64,000 nt of DNA, from NCBI GenBank assembly GCA_052143835.1, contig JBKQRV010000162.1, positions 58,155-122,154 of the forward strand, read 5' to 3'. The DNA comes from DASPPM01 sp052143835. Its GTDB lineage: Bacteria > Pseudomonadota > Alphaproteobacteria > JACZXZ01. Shown here in pieces: positions 41,969-50,528 of this stretch. A program made the translations under genes and the position numbers. Under the pieces are notes generated by a model that was not told where the DNA came from, ran no database searches, and saw nothing but the letters and a program-made list of their open reading frames with translations. Numbering within the stretch: the stretch's first letter is position 1; every line of letters begins with the position of its first letter.

Positions 41969-42513
41969 AACGCCTCCTCGGCGAGCGGCGGGGCGAAGCG
42001 CCGCATCTCCTCGACGAATCCGAAGTGACGGAAGTCGGTGATGCGCGCGGGATAGAGGATGCCGTCGAGATGATCGCACTCGTGCTGGACGACGCGGGCA
42101 TGGAAGCCCGCGGCGACGCGCTCGATCGGCTCGCCGTCGAGGCCCTGGGCGCGGTAGCGGATGCGGGTGAAGCGCGGCACGGCGCCCATGAGGCCGGGCA
42201 GCGAAAGACAGCCCTCCCAGCCGAGCGCGGTCTCCTCCGTCAAGGGCTCGATCACCGGATTGATCAAAAAGGTGAGCGGCTGGGGCTCGTCGCCGGGCGT
42301 CTCCGAAAGCCGCTCCGGCATGACCTTGAAGACGACGACGCGGAGGGAGACATGGACTTGGGGGGCTGCGAGTCCGGTGCCGGGCGCGTCCTCCATGGTC
42401 TCCACCATGTCGCGCACCAGGCGGACGATTTCGGGGCTTCTTGGCTCGGCGACGGGCTTCGCCGCCTCGCGCAGCACGGCATGGCCCATGCGGGCGATCT
42501 TGAGTATGGCCAT
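41965..42513 (-). CDS. def: Peptide deformylase
   Basis: 182 residues with the three PDF motifs: GTGLAAPQ, EGCLSLPG (zinc-binding Cys) and HECDHLDG (two zinc His and the catalytic Glu). It removes the formyl group from nascent N-termini. ATG 42513 (MAILKIARMGHAVLREAAKP). Followed in overlapping frame by the COQ9 gene. Confidence 0.95.
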   Translation of the reverse strand: MAILKIARMGHAVLREAAKPVAEPRSPEIVRLVRDMVETMEDAPGTGLAAPQVHVSLRVVVFKVMPERLSETPGDEPQPLTFLINPVIEPLTEETALGWEGCLSLPGLMGAVPRFTRIRYRAQGLDGEPIERVAAGFHARVVQHECDHLDGILYPARITDFRHFGFVEEMRRFAPPLAEEAL

Positions 42514-42672
42514 GGCCCTACTATGCGTCGCCCGCACGCCGGGGTCAAAGCCGCGGTACTCGGGAAAGCCGCCGCTTCCCTGGCACTTGGCCCTTGAGGG
42601 TCCCCTGCCGTTGTGCTAGAAGAGCCGCCTCCAGCCAAAAGTTGTTTGCTCAACCTCAAGCGGGAAGGAGGA

Positions 42673-42888
42673 TTGGCCCTGGTCCAGGTGGTCGTGCGCG
42701 ACAACAACGTCGATCAGGCGTTGCGCGCGCTCAAGAAGAAAATGCAGCGGGAGGGCATCTTCCGCGAGATGAAACTGCGCCGCTCCTATGAGAAGCCCTC
42801 CGAGCGCAAGGCTCGCGAACGGGCGGAGGCGGTGCGCCGAGCCCGCAAGCTGGCGCGCAAGCGCGCCGAGCGAGAAGGCCTGACATAA
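42673..42888 (+). CDS. rpsU: 30S ribosomal protein S21
   Basis: About 71 residues. VQVVVRDNNVDQALRALKKK and REMKLRRSYEKPSERKARER are S21 sequence. The start codon is unclear: AAGGAGG (42665-42671) lies one base before the TTG at 42673, seven before a CTG at 42679 and sixteen before a GTG at 42688. The family usually begins M(Q/E)V, so the true N-terminus lies within a few residues of 42673-42688. No ATG is available. Confidence 0.9.
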   Translation: MALVQVVVRDNNVDQALRALKKKMQREGIFREMKLRRSYEKPSERKARERAEAVRRARKLARKRAEREGLT

Positions 42889-42892
42889 GGCC

Positions 42893-42910
42893 GGCCCCGC
42901 CCGCGGGGCC
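42893..42910 (+). terminator. Possible terminator after rpsU
   Basis: GGCCCCG (42893-42899) pairs with CGGGGCC (42904-42910), four-base loop, four bases after the stop. No clear T run, so low certainty. The remaining 227 bases to 43137 hold no gene. Confidence 0.4.
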
Positions 42911-43137
42911 TCGTCCAGCCCAATTCCCCCTGACCTGTCCGGCGCTTTCAGCCGGGAGGGCGAGCGCGCGCGTGCCCACGGCGGGCAAGCGGGCCTGCGC
43001 GCGGGTCGCCCGACCCCGGGGCGCTTCCCCGCACTTCCCTCGCGCGCTTCCCATGTAACGATGCGGCCAATCTCGCATAGACTCCGGGCTCGGGCCGGAC
43101 GGCCCCCCCAATGCAACCGCCTATGAGGAGAGAGAGG

Positions 43138-46098
43138 ATGAGCGCTGATCCTGGTCGCGGCCGCTGGCAAGGGCTCAAGCGGCGCCGGCTGCTGCAAGCG
43201 GGTCTCGCCGCGACGGCGTTCGGCGCCACGGGTGCCGACGCCGCCGAAGAGGAGACGGGTGCGGCGCCGGAGGGTTTCTTCGAGGCGCACGGCAAGGACC
43301 CGCGCATTGCCGTCGCCGAGAGCGGCCGCGCGCTTCTCGACGTCCTCAAGCGCTTCTGGGAGCGCATCAACGGCACCGTCGTCGCCACGGGATCGAGCAA
43401 CGCTTACGTCTATGCGACGGCGGACAAGGCGCTTCCCCTCGCCTACGTGCAAGGCGAGGCTTACAGCTTCAAGGCGGGCTTCACCAACACGAGCGGCGCC
43501 TCGCTGAACGTCAACGGCCTTGGCCCCAAGCCGCTTTACAAGCAGAGCGTCGAGGGGCCGAGCGAGCTTGCCGGCGGCGAGATAAGGCGCGGGCAGTTCA
43601 TCACCGTGATGTACGACTCGGGCCTCGCGGGCGGGGGCGGCGGGTTCCAGATCGTCTCGCAGATATCGGACATCACCATCAGCCGCTTCTACGCCACCAT
43701 CGCCGAGCTCAAGTCCGTCCCGGCCGCACGCGTGCCGGCGAACTTCGTCGCCCACGTCGCCGGCTACCACGCTCCCGGCGACGGTGGGGGCGGGCAGTTC
43801 TGGTTCGATGCCGCGAGCACGGCGGCAGAGGACGGCGGCCTCGTCGTAGCACCCGCCGCCAATGCCCCTGCCGGGCGCTGGCTGCGCTTCGTCGCCGGCC
43901 TCCGTCTCAGCCCGAAATGGTTTGGTGCGGTGGCCGACGGCAAGACGCCGGTAGGGGCGCAGATCCAGGCCACCCTCGATGCGGCGCGCGGGCTCTATGT
44001 GGTCGACATCGACGACAGTTATCTCGTCGACGCGACGCTCATCTTGAGGCACGGCGGGCAAGTCATCGCCGGCCAGGGCACGCTCGTCGGCGCCATCGCC
44101 GCCTTCCCGCGCATCGCCGGCAATGCCCCCTTCGCCGCCAACGACAGCTATGGCGAGGGCTCTTTCGCCATCAGAAGCCTCGACGCCAAAGGCGGCGAGA
44201 TCGCGGCGACCACCCACTTCCCGCACAATTTCAAGAGCGGCGATACCGTCGCCGTGTTCTTCGTCCTCCCCGACAGCTACTGCGGCATCCAGCCGGTGAC
44301 CGTGACCGGGCCACAGAGCTTCACCTACCGCGTGCCGGAGGCGCCCGAGGGTGATGCCCGGCTCTATGGCGCGCTTTGCAGCAAGATCGACCACCCGCCG
44401 GTGACGGAAGCGAACGACCCCCTCGCAGCAAGCGGCGGGGCCTGCTTCCGCGCCAGCGGCAACATCGACAACGTGCTGGTCAAGGACATCCGCATCCAGA
44501 ACTTCCGCTACGGCGCGCTCATGAGCGGGCCGGGAGTCAAGGATCCCGCCAGGGTCGATTCGGTGAACATGCTCACCTTCGAGCGCGTGACCTTCGAGGC
44601 CGTCAACATCTGCGGCTTCGGCTATCCCTTCATCCAGGGCGGCACCTTCCTCGACTGCATCTATTACGAGGTGAACTGCATCGCCTGCGGCAATGCGGTC
44701 TGCCTGCCCGTCGGGCATCCCTATGCCGGCACGGACACCCAGTTCGTCGTGCTGCTCGCCATCGACAATCGCCGCGGCTTGGAGCACCGCCTGCGGGTGA
44801 ACGCCAATCTCGACCTCTGGTTCTACGAGAGCGTGCTGCGCCCCGAGACCCCGAGCATCAACCCGCAGAAGACTCCGACCTGGTTCCTCCCCTTCCGCCG
44901 CGGCAAGGGAAAGATGCCGCCGAGCCAGGCCTCGGTCAGCGGGCACGGGGTCTATTGTCCCTCGCGAAGTGCCGCCCAGCAGTACGAGAACACCATCCGC
45001 AACTTCAAGACCTTCTGCAATTATCGCAGCCTCGTCGTCATGGGCCAGCCCTCGTTCCTCATGATGGATTGCCTCGGCACCGAGACCTACATCAAGCCGA
45101 TGCCGGGCGAGCCGACCGCGCATATCATCCTCGCCTACGAGGACAACGGCGTATTCCCCCTCGGCAGGGACGGCGTGCTGCGCCGCATCGAGAATCTCGA
45201 GTTCCAGCATCCGGCGAGCAAATCCGTCGAAATCGACCGCATCCGCTACGACCAGAGCGGCTTCATCTCGCGCGCGGGCGACGCCAGCTGGCTCGGCGGC
45301 GATCCGCCCCACGGCCTCCTTTCCTTCGATTGCGAGACGCCCAACGACTGTCTCGTGCAATGGAGCGGAGGTACGAGCATGAACCAGGCCTTCGTGGTGA
45401 CGCCGCAGGCGCTCGCGGCAACGGCGGCGGCGAAGGGGGCCAGCGTCGTCGGGAATGCGGTGCATCCGCTCTCGACCGGCGTCTCGGAGCTCGGGGTCCA
45501 TCGCTCGAGCGGCAGTTTTCTCCTCGGCTCGACCGCCCTCGGCACGAACGGCAACCGCCTTCAGCTCTGCGGCTCGTCCGAGCGCGCGACGCGCGGCATC
45601 ATGGAGATCCTCGCCACCCGCCTCGATACTGGCGAGACGGACTATTGCCGGCTGCGCTTCACGCTGCCGCCCCGCCTCGACGTGGGGCCGGCCGGCCTCG
45701 GCACGCTCGCGGCCGAGCTCGATGTCGGCAATGCCTCGGTGCCAATCGCACCCGGAAGCCGGAGCGAGGCGGCACTCCGCCCCGGGCTCGCGGTCGAGAT
45801 CGGCGCCAACCGGCTCGTCGTCGAGCGCTACGACCCCAAGAGCCGCACGCTCACCTTCCATACGGGAGCGCGCGCACGCGCGAGGCGCGGCACCGGCATA
45901 TCCGCTCCCGGTGCGCTCAAGATCGTCGATCGCTTCGCTGGCGCCGATATCTTCGAGGAGCCTTATTTGAACGGCACTGCGATCGAGCTTCGCACCACGC
46001 TCTACCCGGACGGCGCCTCCGCGCCGACGCCGATCGCGGTCACCTTCTGGTCGACGGACACGCTCTATTTCGAGGGCGGCAGCGCCGTACCGCGCTGA
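43138..46098 (+). CDS. Tat-exported protein with phage-tailspike/beta-helix features
   Basis: 986 residues. The N-terminus has a twin-arginine signal (KRRRLLQAGLAATAFGA, residues 14-30, cleavage near ADA). Residues about 110-172 resemble phage tail-fibre segments (NTSGASLNVNGLGPKPLYKQ, RGQFITVMYDSGLAGGGG). Residues about 207-250 contain AGYHAPGDGGGGQFWFDAAS and APAGRWLRF, the motif found at the start of many phage tailspike and pectate-lyase-like right-handed beta-helix domains. A long beta-rich body follows, with repeated short turns. ATG 43138 has GGAG seven bases upstream. No phage structural genes surround it. Function is unknown; an extracellular or periplasmic polysaccharide-binding or -cleaving role is an inference. 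Confidence 0.7.
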   Translation: MSADPGRGRWQGLKRRRLLQAGLAATAFGATGADAAEEETGAAPEGFFEAHGKDPRIAVAESGRALLDVLKRFWERINGTVVATGSSNAYVYATADKALPLAYVQGEAYSFKAGFTNTSGASLNVNGLGPKPLYKQSVEGPSELAGGEIRRGQFITVMYDSGLAGGGGGFQIVSQISDITISRFYATIAELKSVPAARVPANFVAHVAGYHAPGDGGGGQFWFDAASTAAEDGGLVVAPAANAPAGRWLRFVAGLRLSPKWFGAVADGKTPVGAQIQATLDAARGLYVVDIDDSYLVDATLILRHGGQVIAGQGTLVGAIAAFPRIAGNAPFAANDSYGEGSFAIRSLDAKGGEIAATTHFPHNFKSGDTVAVFFVLPDSYCGIQPVTVTGPQSFTYRVPEAPEGDARLYGALCSKIDHPPVTEANDPLAASGGACFRASGNIDNVLVKDIRIQNFRYGALMSGPGVKDPARVDSVNMLTFERVTFEAVNICGFGYPFIQGGTFLDCIYYEVNCIACGNAVCLPVGHPYAGTDTQFVVLLAIDNRRGLEHRLRVNANLDLWFYESVLRPETPSINPQKTPTWFLPFRRGKGKMPPSQASVSGHGVYCPSRSAAQQYENTIRNFKTFCNYRSLVVMGQPSFLMMDCLGTETYIKPMPGEPTAHIILAYEDNGVFPLGRDGVLRRIENLEFQHPASKSVEIDRIRYDQSGFISRAGDASWLGGDPPHGLLSFDCETPNDCLVQWSGGTSMNQAFVVTPQALAATAAAKGASVVGNAVHPLSTGVSELGVHRSSGSFLLGSTALGTNGNRLQLCGSSERATRGIMEILATRLDTGETDYCRLRFTLPPRLDVGPAGLGTLAAELDVGNASVPIAPGSRSEAALRPGLAVEIGANRLVVERYDPKSRTLTFHTGARARARRGTGISAPGALKIVDRFAGADIFEEPYLNGTAIELRTTLYPDGASAPTPIAVTFWSTDTLYFEGGSAVPR

Positions 46099-46108
46099 GG
46101 CGGCAGCT

Positions 46109-47050
46109 TCAAAGCACGGTTTTGAGCGCCCGCCGGACGGCGGCGGCAAGATCGACATCGCCGGCCGAGGCGGCCTGCACGAGGGCATCCATCTCTTCGC
46201 CGGCTGAATGGAGAACCAGATCGCGAACCATGCGGCCCGCGCGTTGTGCGATCAGGCGGCGCATCCGCCTCGCGCGCCTTTGTGCCTTCTCATCGGCGCT
46301 CCGCCCGATGCGGCTTTCGATCGCGCTACTGAGGCTGTCGATACCCGTCTCCCGCGTAGCGACCGTCTCGATGACGGGCACATCCTGGTTCTCTCGCCGC
46401 AGCTTGAGCATGCTACTCAGCTGCTTGGCGGTGCGGTCGGCGAGCGGAAGATCAGCCTTGTTGACCACCAGCACGTCGGCGATCTCGAGAACGCCGGCCT
46501 TGATGGCCTGGACATCGTCGCCCGAATTGGGCGCATTTACCACGACGCAGACGTCCGCGATCTCGACGATCTCGATTTCAGACTGACCGGTGCCGACCGT
46601 CTCGACGATGATGAAATCGCGGCCCGCGGCGTCCATCACGTCGACGATGCGGTGGATGCTCTCGGACAAGCCGCCGAGATGACCGCGCGATGCGACCGAG
46701 CGGATGAATACGCCCGGATCCTCCGTATGGCGCTGCATCCTCACGCGGTCGCCGAGAATGGCGCCCCCCGATATCGGGCTCGATGGATCGACGGCCGCGA
46801 CGGCGACGGTATGACCACGGGCGCGGAGTGCCCCGATATAGGCGTCGATCAGCGTCGATTTCCCTACCCCGGGCGGGCCGGTGAAGCCGATGATCGCCGC
46901 CCGGCCGGTGAGGGGAGTGATGCGCCGATGGAGACTCTCGGCGGTCGGCCCGCCGCACTCCATGAGCGTGATGCACCGCGCGAGCGTCGATGCATCGGCA
47001 TGCTTGAGCCTATCGAGGAGGGTTTCGAGCGTCGGCGGCGGTCTGTTCAA
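46109..47050 (-). CDS. meaB: MeaB/ArgK-type GTPase (acyl-CoA mutase chaperone)
   Basis: 313 residues. P-loop GFTGPPGVGKSTLIDAYIGA, AVDPSSPISGGAILGDRVRM, the switch motif FIIVETVGTGQSEIEI and NKADLP (G4) are all intact. MeaB proteins protect and reload B12-dependent mutases. TTG 47050 is preferred because GAGG lies nine bases upstream; TTG at 47068 or 47086 are alternatives overlapping the mutase gene. The long C-terminal helix (RRARRMRRLIAQRAGRMV) is typical. It is last in the mutase operon and convergent with the tailspike-like gene, ten bases apart. Confidence 0.92.
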   Translation of the reverse strand: MNRPPPTLETLLDRLKHADASTLARCITLMECGGPTAESLHRRITPLTGRAAIIGFTGPPGVGKSTLIDAYIGALRARGHTVAVAAVDPSSPISGGAILGDRVRMQRHTEDPGVFIRSVASRGHLGGLSESIHRIVDVMDAAGRDFIIVETVGTGQSEIEIVEIADVCVVVNAPNSGDDVQAIKAGVLEIADVLVVNKADLPLADRTAKQLSSMLKLRRENQDVPVIETVATRETGIDSLSSAIESRIGRSADEKAQRRARRMRRLIAQRAGRMVRDLVLHSAGEEMDALVQAASAGDVDLAAAVRRALKTVL

Positions 47051-47060
47051 GGGGGCCGCC

Positions 47061-48743
47061 TCAGGCAAGGACCAGAGGATGTCCAAAGCCGAGCTCCTTG
47101 CGCAGGCAGCGCACGATCTCGCCGTGGGTGACGCCGGACTCCGCGGCCTCGACGACCCGCTCATAGACGTTCTCGTTCCGGCTGTTGGCGGCCCGCGCCA
47201 GAGTATCTAGGGCACGATCCACCTCAGCCTGGCTGCGCCCGTCCTTGTAGGCTTTGAAGCGCGCCACGTGCTCCTTCATGCGCTCGAGATCGGGCCGCTC
47301 GGTCGGCTTGCGGAAATGCGCAGGCTCGTCGATCTGATAGCAGTTGACGCCGATGACCTTCTGATCGCCGCATTCGATCCGCTCCTGGAAGGCAAGCGCC
47401 GATTGGCCGATCATCGTCTGGACGAGGCCGGCATCGGCGGCCTTGTACATCCCCCCTGCGTCGTCGATCTTGGCGATCACCTCTTCGATCTCGGCCTCCA
47501 TCTGATCCGTCAGCGTTTCGACGAAATAAGATCCGCCGAGCGGGTCGATGACGTCGCACAGATGCGCCTCCTCGCGCAGGATGTTCTGCGTGGCGATGGC
47601 GATGCGCGCCGTTTCCTCGGTCGGAGTGGCGATCGCCTCGTCGTAGGCATCCGTGTGCATGGACTGGAGGCCGCCCATGATTCCGGCCACGGCCTGTACC
47701 GCAACCCTCGCGATGTTGTTCAAAGGCTGCTGCTCGGTGAGATCGACACCGGAGGTCTGGGCGTGGAACTTGAAGCGCCAGGAGGCCGGATCCTTGGCAC
47801 CCAGGCGCTCGCGCGCCAGCCGCGCCCAAATGCGCCGCCCGGCGCGGAATTTGGCAACTTCCTCGAAGAAGCTGATCGAGATGTCGAAAAAGAAGGTGAA
47901 GCGCCGCAACACGAAATCGATGTCCATGCCCCGCTCGACGCAGTCTTGCGCATATTGCATGGCGGTCGAGAGGGTGAAGCCCATGGTCTCGGCCGGCGTC
48001 GCTCCCGCCTGCTGCATGTGCTGGCCGACGATGGATACCGGATTCCAGTTCGGGACGTTTTTCCGGCAGAATTCGATATGGTCGAGGAGCACGCGCCGGG
48101 AGCCCGGAAGCGAGAGGCGATAGAACATGTGGTTGGCGATGAAATGGGAGAGATAATCGCTCTGGTTCGAGGTGCCCGTGATCGATGTCCACGGAACCCC
48201 GCGCCTCTTCGCGACGCCGAGCGTAAAGGCGAGGAGCGTGAAAGGCGACGGATCGTTCATGGCGGTGGAGATCTTGCCGAGCGGCACGCCGGCCAAGGCG
48301 GCGTCCATATGCTCGGTCGTGTTGACCACGGTGCCGCACGTGCCGAGCAGGATGGGATCGACTTCGTCGCAGTCGATCCCGCGGAAGCCTGAATTGCAGG
48401 GAATCAAGCTGATTGCCGTGGCACCCGCCTCCAGAATGCGCCGGACGCGCTGGTTGTAGTCCTCCGGCGTGCCGAGGCCGATCAACTGCCTCTGGGTCCA
48501 CGTCCGGCCGCGATACATGGTCGCGTAGATGCCGCGCGTGAAAGGGTATTGCCCGGGAAAGCCGAGGCTCTCGAGATAGCTCTCGCCGGCCCAGTCGCGC
48601 GGCGTATAGAGCGGCCTGATCTCGATCCCGGACCGGTTCTTGACGACGCGATCCTTCCCGATCTGGCGGCTATAGTCGTCCCGCCACTCTCCATGGGCCT
48701 GATCGAATCCCGGAAGGGGGAGTTGCACGGCCTCGTATGTCAT
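47061..48743 (-). CDS. B12-dependent acyl-CoA mutase, large subunit (divergent)
   Basis: 560 residues of the methylmalonyl-CoA mutase TIM-barrel family. YPFTRGIYATMYRGRTWTQR, LTGTSNQ-type SITGTSNQSDYLSHF and SIVGQHMQQAGATPAETMGF align by eye with the active site. The catalytic His is kept (H242), but GYHMQ is GQHMQ, and the Arg that holds the carboxylate of methylmalonyl-CoA is replaced (A203 in HFIANHMF). The substrate is therefore probably not methylmalonyl-CoA; isobutyryl- or hydroxyisobutyryl-type substrates are candidates. The cobalamin domain is a separate protein, as in Icm/Hcm enzymes. ATG overlaps the small-subunit stop (ATGA). Confidence 0.85.
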   Translation of the reverse strand: MTYEAVQLPLPGFDQAHGEWRDDYSRQIGKDRVVKNRSGIEIRPLYTPRDWAGESYLESLGFPGQYPFTRGIYATMYRGRTWTQRQLIGLGTPEDYNQRVRRILEAGATAISLIPCNSGFRGIDCDEVDPILLGTCGTVVNTTEHMDAALAGVPLGKISTAMNDPSPFTLLAFTLGVAKRRGVPWTSITGTSNQSDYLSHFIANHMFYRLSLPGSRRVLLDHIEFCRKNVPNWNPVSIVGQHMQQAGATPAETMGFTLSTAMQYAQDCVERGMDIDFVLRRFTFFFDISISFFEEVAKFRAGRRIWARLARERLGAKDPASWRFKFHAQTSGVDLTEQQPLNNIARVAVQAVAGIMGGLQSMHTDAYDEAIATPTEETARIAIATQNILREEAHLCDVIDPLGGSYFVETLTDQMEAEIEEVIAKIDDAGGMYKAADAGLVQTMIGQSALAFQERIECGDQKVIGVNCYQIDEPAHFRKPTERPDLERMKEHVARFKAYKDGRSQAEVDRALDTLARAANSRNENVYERVVEAAESGVTHGEIVRCLRKELGFGHPLVLA

Positions 48744-49189
48744 CGAGCGATCTCCCAAAGATGCGAATTCAGTACCTCGCGCGCCATCGCCGCGAGGGCC
48801 GCCACGTGGTCGACGATCTGCTCGCGTGAGGAGCCTGGTCCGAAGATGGCGCTCACGCCCGCCTGCAGAAGTGCCGCGCGCTCGTCCTCCGGAACGATGC
48901 CGCCGACGAGGAGGCCGATATGGCCGAGGCCGGCCTTGCTCAGCTGAGCGAGCAGGTCCGGCACGATGAGATGGTCGGTCGCCAGCGAGCTTACGCCGAT
49001 CACGTCCACATCCTCTTCCAGCGCCAGCTTGACGACGCCGGAAATCGTCTGCCAGGGCGGCGTATAGATCACCTCCATACCGGCATCGCGGAGATAGGCC
49101 GCGACGATCCGGCTGCCGCGATCATGCCCGTCGAGGCCGATTTTCGTGATCAGCACGCGGGGCGGCGGGACCAGGATGCTCGCCGTCAT
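48740..49189 (-). CDS. B12-binding small subunit of the acyl-CoA mutase
   Basis: 149 residues. ITKIGLDGHDRGSRIVAAYL carries the DxHxxG motif whose His ligates cobalt. VIGVSSLATDHL and LLVGGIVPEDE complete the cobalamin fold. It pairs with the large subunit that starts inside its stop codon. Its own ATG overlaps the stop of the TetR gene, so the three are translationally coupled. Confidence 0.93.
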   Translation of the reverse strand: MTASILVPPPRVLITKIGLDGHDRGSRIVAAYLRDAGMEVIYTPPWQTISGVVKLALEEDVDVIGVSSLATDHLIVPDLLAQLSKAGLGHIGLLVGGIVPEDERAALLQAGVSAIFGPGSSREQIVDHVAALAAMAREVLNSHLWEIAR

Positions 49190-49800
49190 TTGCGCGCCCG
49201 CTCGGCGTCGATGCCCGCGAGAGCGCGCAGCGGGGCCATGAGCTCCCGTGCGATCGCTCGCGGCGTCTTGCCGCCTTTCCGATACCATACCGGTGTCCAG
49301 TTGAGCGCTCCGAGAAGGAAGAGACGGACGAGCGTGGCGTCGCGTTCCTTGGGCAAGGCAATCGCGGAAATGAACATCCGGAAGCGCGACTCGTAGCGGT
49401 CGCGCAAGGCTTTCAGCTCCTTGGCGATCTCCGGGACGTCGCCCGGCAGGATGCGGTTGACGACCCGCGCATAGGCGCTTGCGTCCAGGATGGACTCGAG
49501 ATGGGCCAAGACGGCCTCCTCGAGGCGCGCCCATGGCTCCTTCTCCTCCGCGACGGCCGCATCGAGCCTGTCGAGAATGCGTTGCACGCCTTCCTCGTAG
49601 ACGGCGAGCAGCAAGGCCTGCTTGCTGGCAACGTGAAAATAGATGGCACCCGGCGTCATCGCCGTCGCGGCGGCGAGCTCGCGAATCGTCGTTGCGCGAT
49701 AGCCTTGCTCGGCGAACTGCAACGCCGCGGCGTCCAGAAGCGCCGGCCACCGATTGGACTGCCGCTTTGCGTTGGTCGCTGCCAAGGACCTGCTCTCCAT
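49186..49800 (-). CDS. TetR family regulator of the mutase operon
   Basis: 204 residues. N-terminal HTH: ALLDAAALQFAEQGYRATTI and RELAAATAMTPGAIYFHVAS KQALL (standard TetR domain). The C-terminal domain is long and helical, fitting acyl-CoA-responsive regulators. It is first in the operon, with a palindromic operator over its promoter, so autoregulation with the mutase is likely. The ligand is probably an acyl-CoA of the pathway, inferred from context. Confidence 0.88.
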   Translation of the reverse strand: MESRSLAATNAKRQSNRWPALLDAAALQFAEQGYRATTIRELAAATAMTPGAIYFHVASKQALLLAVYEEGVQRILDRLDAAVAEEKEPWARLEEAVLAHLESILDASAYARVVNRILPGDVPEIAKELKALRDRYESRFRMFISAIALPKERDATLVRLFLLGALNWTPVWYRKGGKTPRAIARELMAPLRALAGIDAERARK

Positions 49801-49806
49801 CGATCA

Positions 49807-49849
49807 CTAACTAAGCGCTTGTTTAGCATTGACGCGTGGGTGTGGTCAA
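49807..49849 (-). promoter_or_regulatory. Promoter and TetR operator of the mutase operon
   Basis: Minus strand: TTGACC (49849-49844), 18-base spacer, TAAACA (49825-49820). The imperfect palindrome CTAACTAAGCGCTTGTTTAG (49807-49826) covers the -10 box, with 8 of 10 arm bases complementary around AAGCGCTT. TetR binding here would block transcription and repress the operon. Confidence 0.6.
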
Positions 49850-50126
49850 CTCTTGGGTCGGATGCTCCGAGCAGCATGCATGTTCCGGTCGCCTTGCCTT
49901 ATTCCAGGAGAGGCAGAACGGCTGACGTGCCACTCATACTTTCATGGAACTGAGCGAGCTCTCCGCCCGGTTTGCCAACTTCCCGTTCGGACAAGGTGTT
50001 GTCCCGGTCGACCGCGTCGCCGGATTTTTGCCGCGCACGCCAGAGCTGCTCATAGTTGCGGCTAGGCAGCGCGAAGCCGCGCTCCGGGAGATCATTTCGC
50101 TGCTGTCCCCTACGCAGAAGCTCGTG
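49850..50126. other. Interval without a recognisable gene
   Basis: Between the mutase-operon promoter and the end of the HigA gene. Open frames exist on both strands (for example a minus-strand frame containing RNDLPERGFALPSRNYEQLW), but none has a start, ribosome site or similarity I recognise. It may be remnant coding sequence. Confidence 0.4.
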
Positions 50127-50528
50127 TCAAGCCGCGTTTCGCTTTGTCGAGCGGCGGGGTGCCGACTTCTTCGGCGGCGGCAGGAGCAGATCGGCCGGCA
50201 CACGGAAACGGGCGCGTAGGCGCTGCACCATCGCCATGCTCAGGCCCTTCTTGCCACTCAGGACTTCGCTCACACGGCTCGGGGTGCCCAGAAGCGGCAC
50301 CAGGTCCGCCCGGGTGAGGCCATGCTGATCCATGAGGTAGCGGATCATCTCGGCCGTGCTCGGCGGCCGACGGGGCCACTTGATCTCCTCGTACGCAGCG
50401 ATCAAGCGTGCCTGCGCTTCGAGACGGGCGATGTCATCCGGATCGTCCGACGCCATCAGCCGATCGACAAGCGCGCGTGCGCGGACCAGCTCGGCATCGC
50501 TATCGATCACGATCAGTGCCGCGTCCAT
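50127..50528 (-). CDS. higA: HigA-type antitoxin (XRE/Cro HTH)
   Basis: 133 residues. The C-terminal helix-turn-helix GLTRADLVPLLGTPSRVSEV LSGKKGLS and the PPSTAEMIRYLMDQHGLTRA linker match the HigA (COG5499) antitoxin family. It is preceded by an overlapping HigB-like remnant (16-base overlap), the normal toxin-then-antitoxin order. The antitoxin looks complete, so it may persist as an orphan repressor or protect against incoming HigB. Confidence 0.8.
   Translation of the reverse strand: MDAALIVIDSDAELVRARALVDRLMASDDPDDIARLEAQARLIAAYEEIKWPRRPPSTAEMIRYLMDQHGLTRADLVPLLGTPSRVSEVLSGKKGLSMAMVQRLRARFRVPADLLLPPPKKSAPRRSTKRNAA

Noticed and set aside
42616..46188. A 1190-codon open frame on the minus strand opposite the tailspike-like gene
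   Set aside because: It is the complementary shadow of a GC-rich gene, with Arg/Ala/Gly-biased composition and no recognisable motif; the plus-strand protein has a signal peptide and clear domains.
49186..49900. Cobalamin riboswitch for the mutase operon
   Set aside because: No B12-box-like sequence, and the promoter-to-start distance is about 15 bases, too short.
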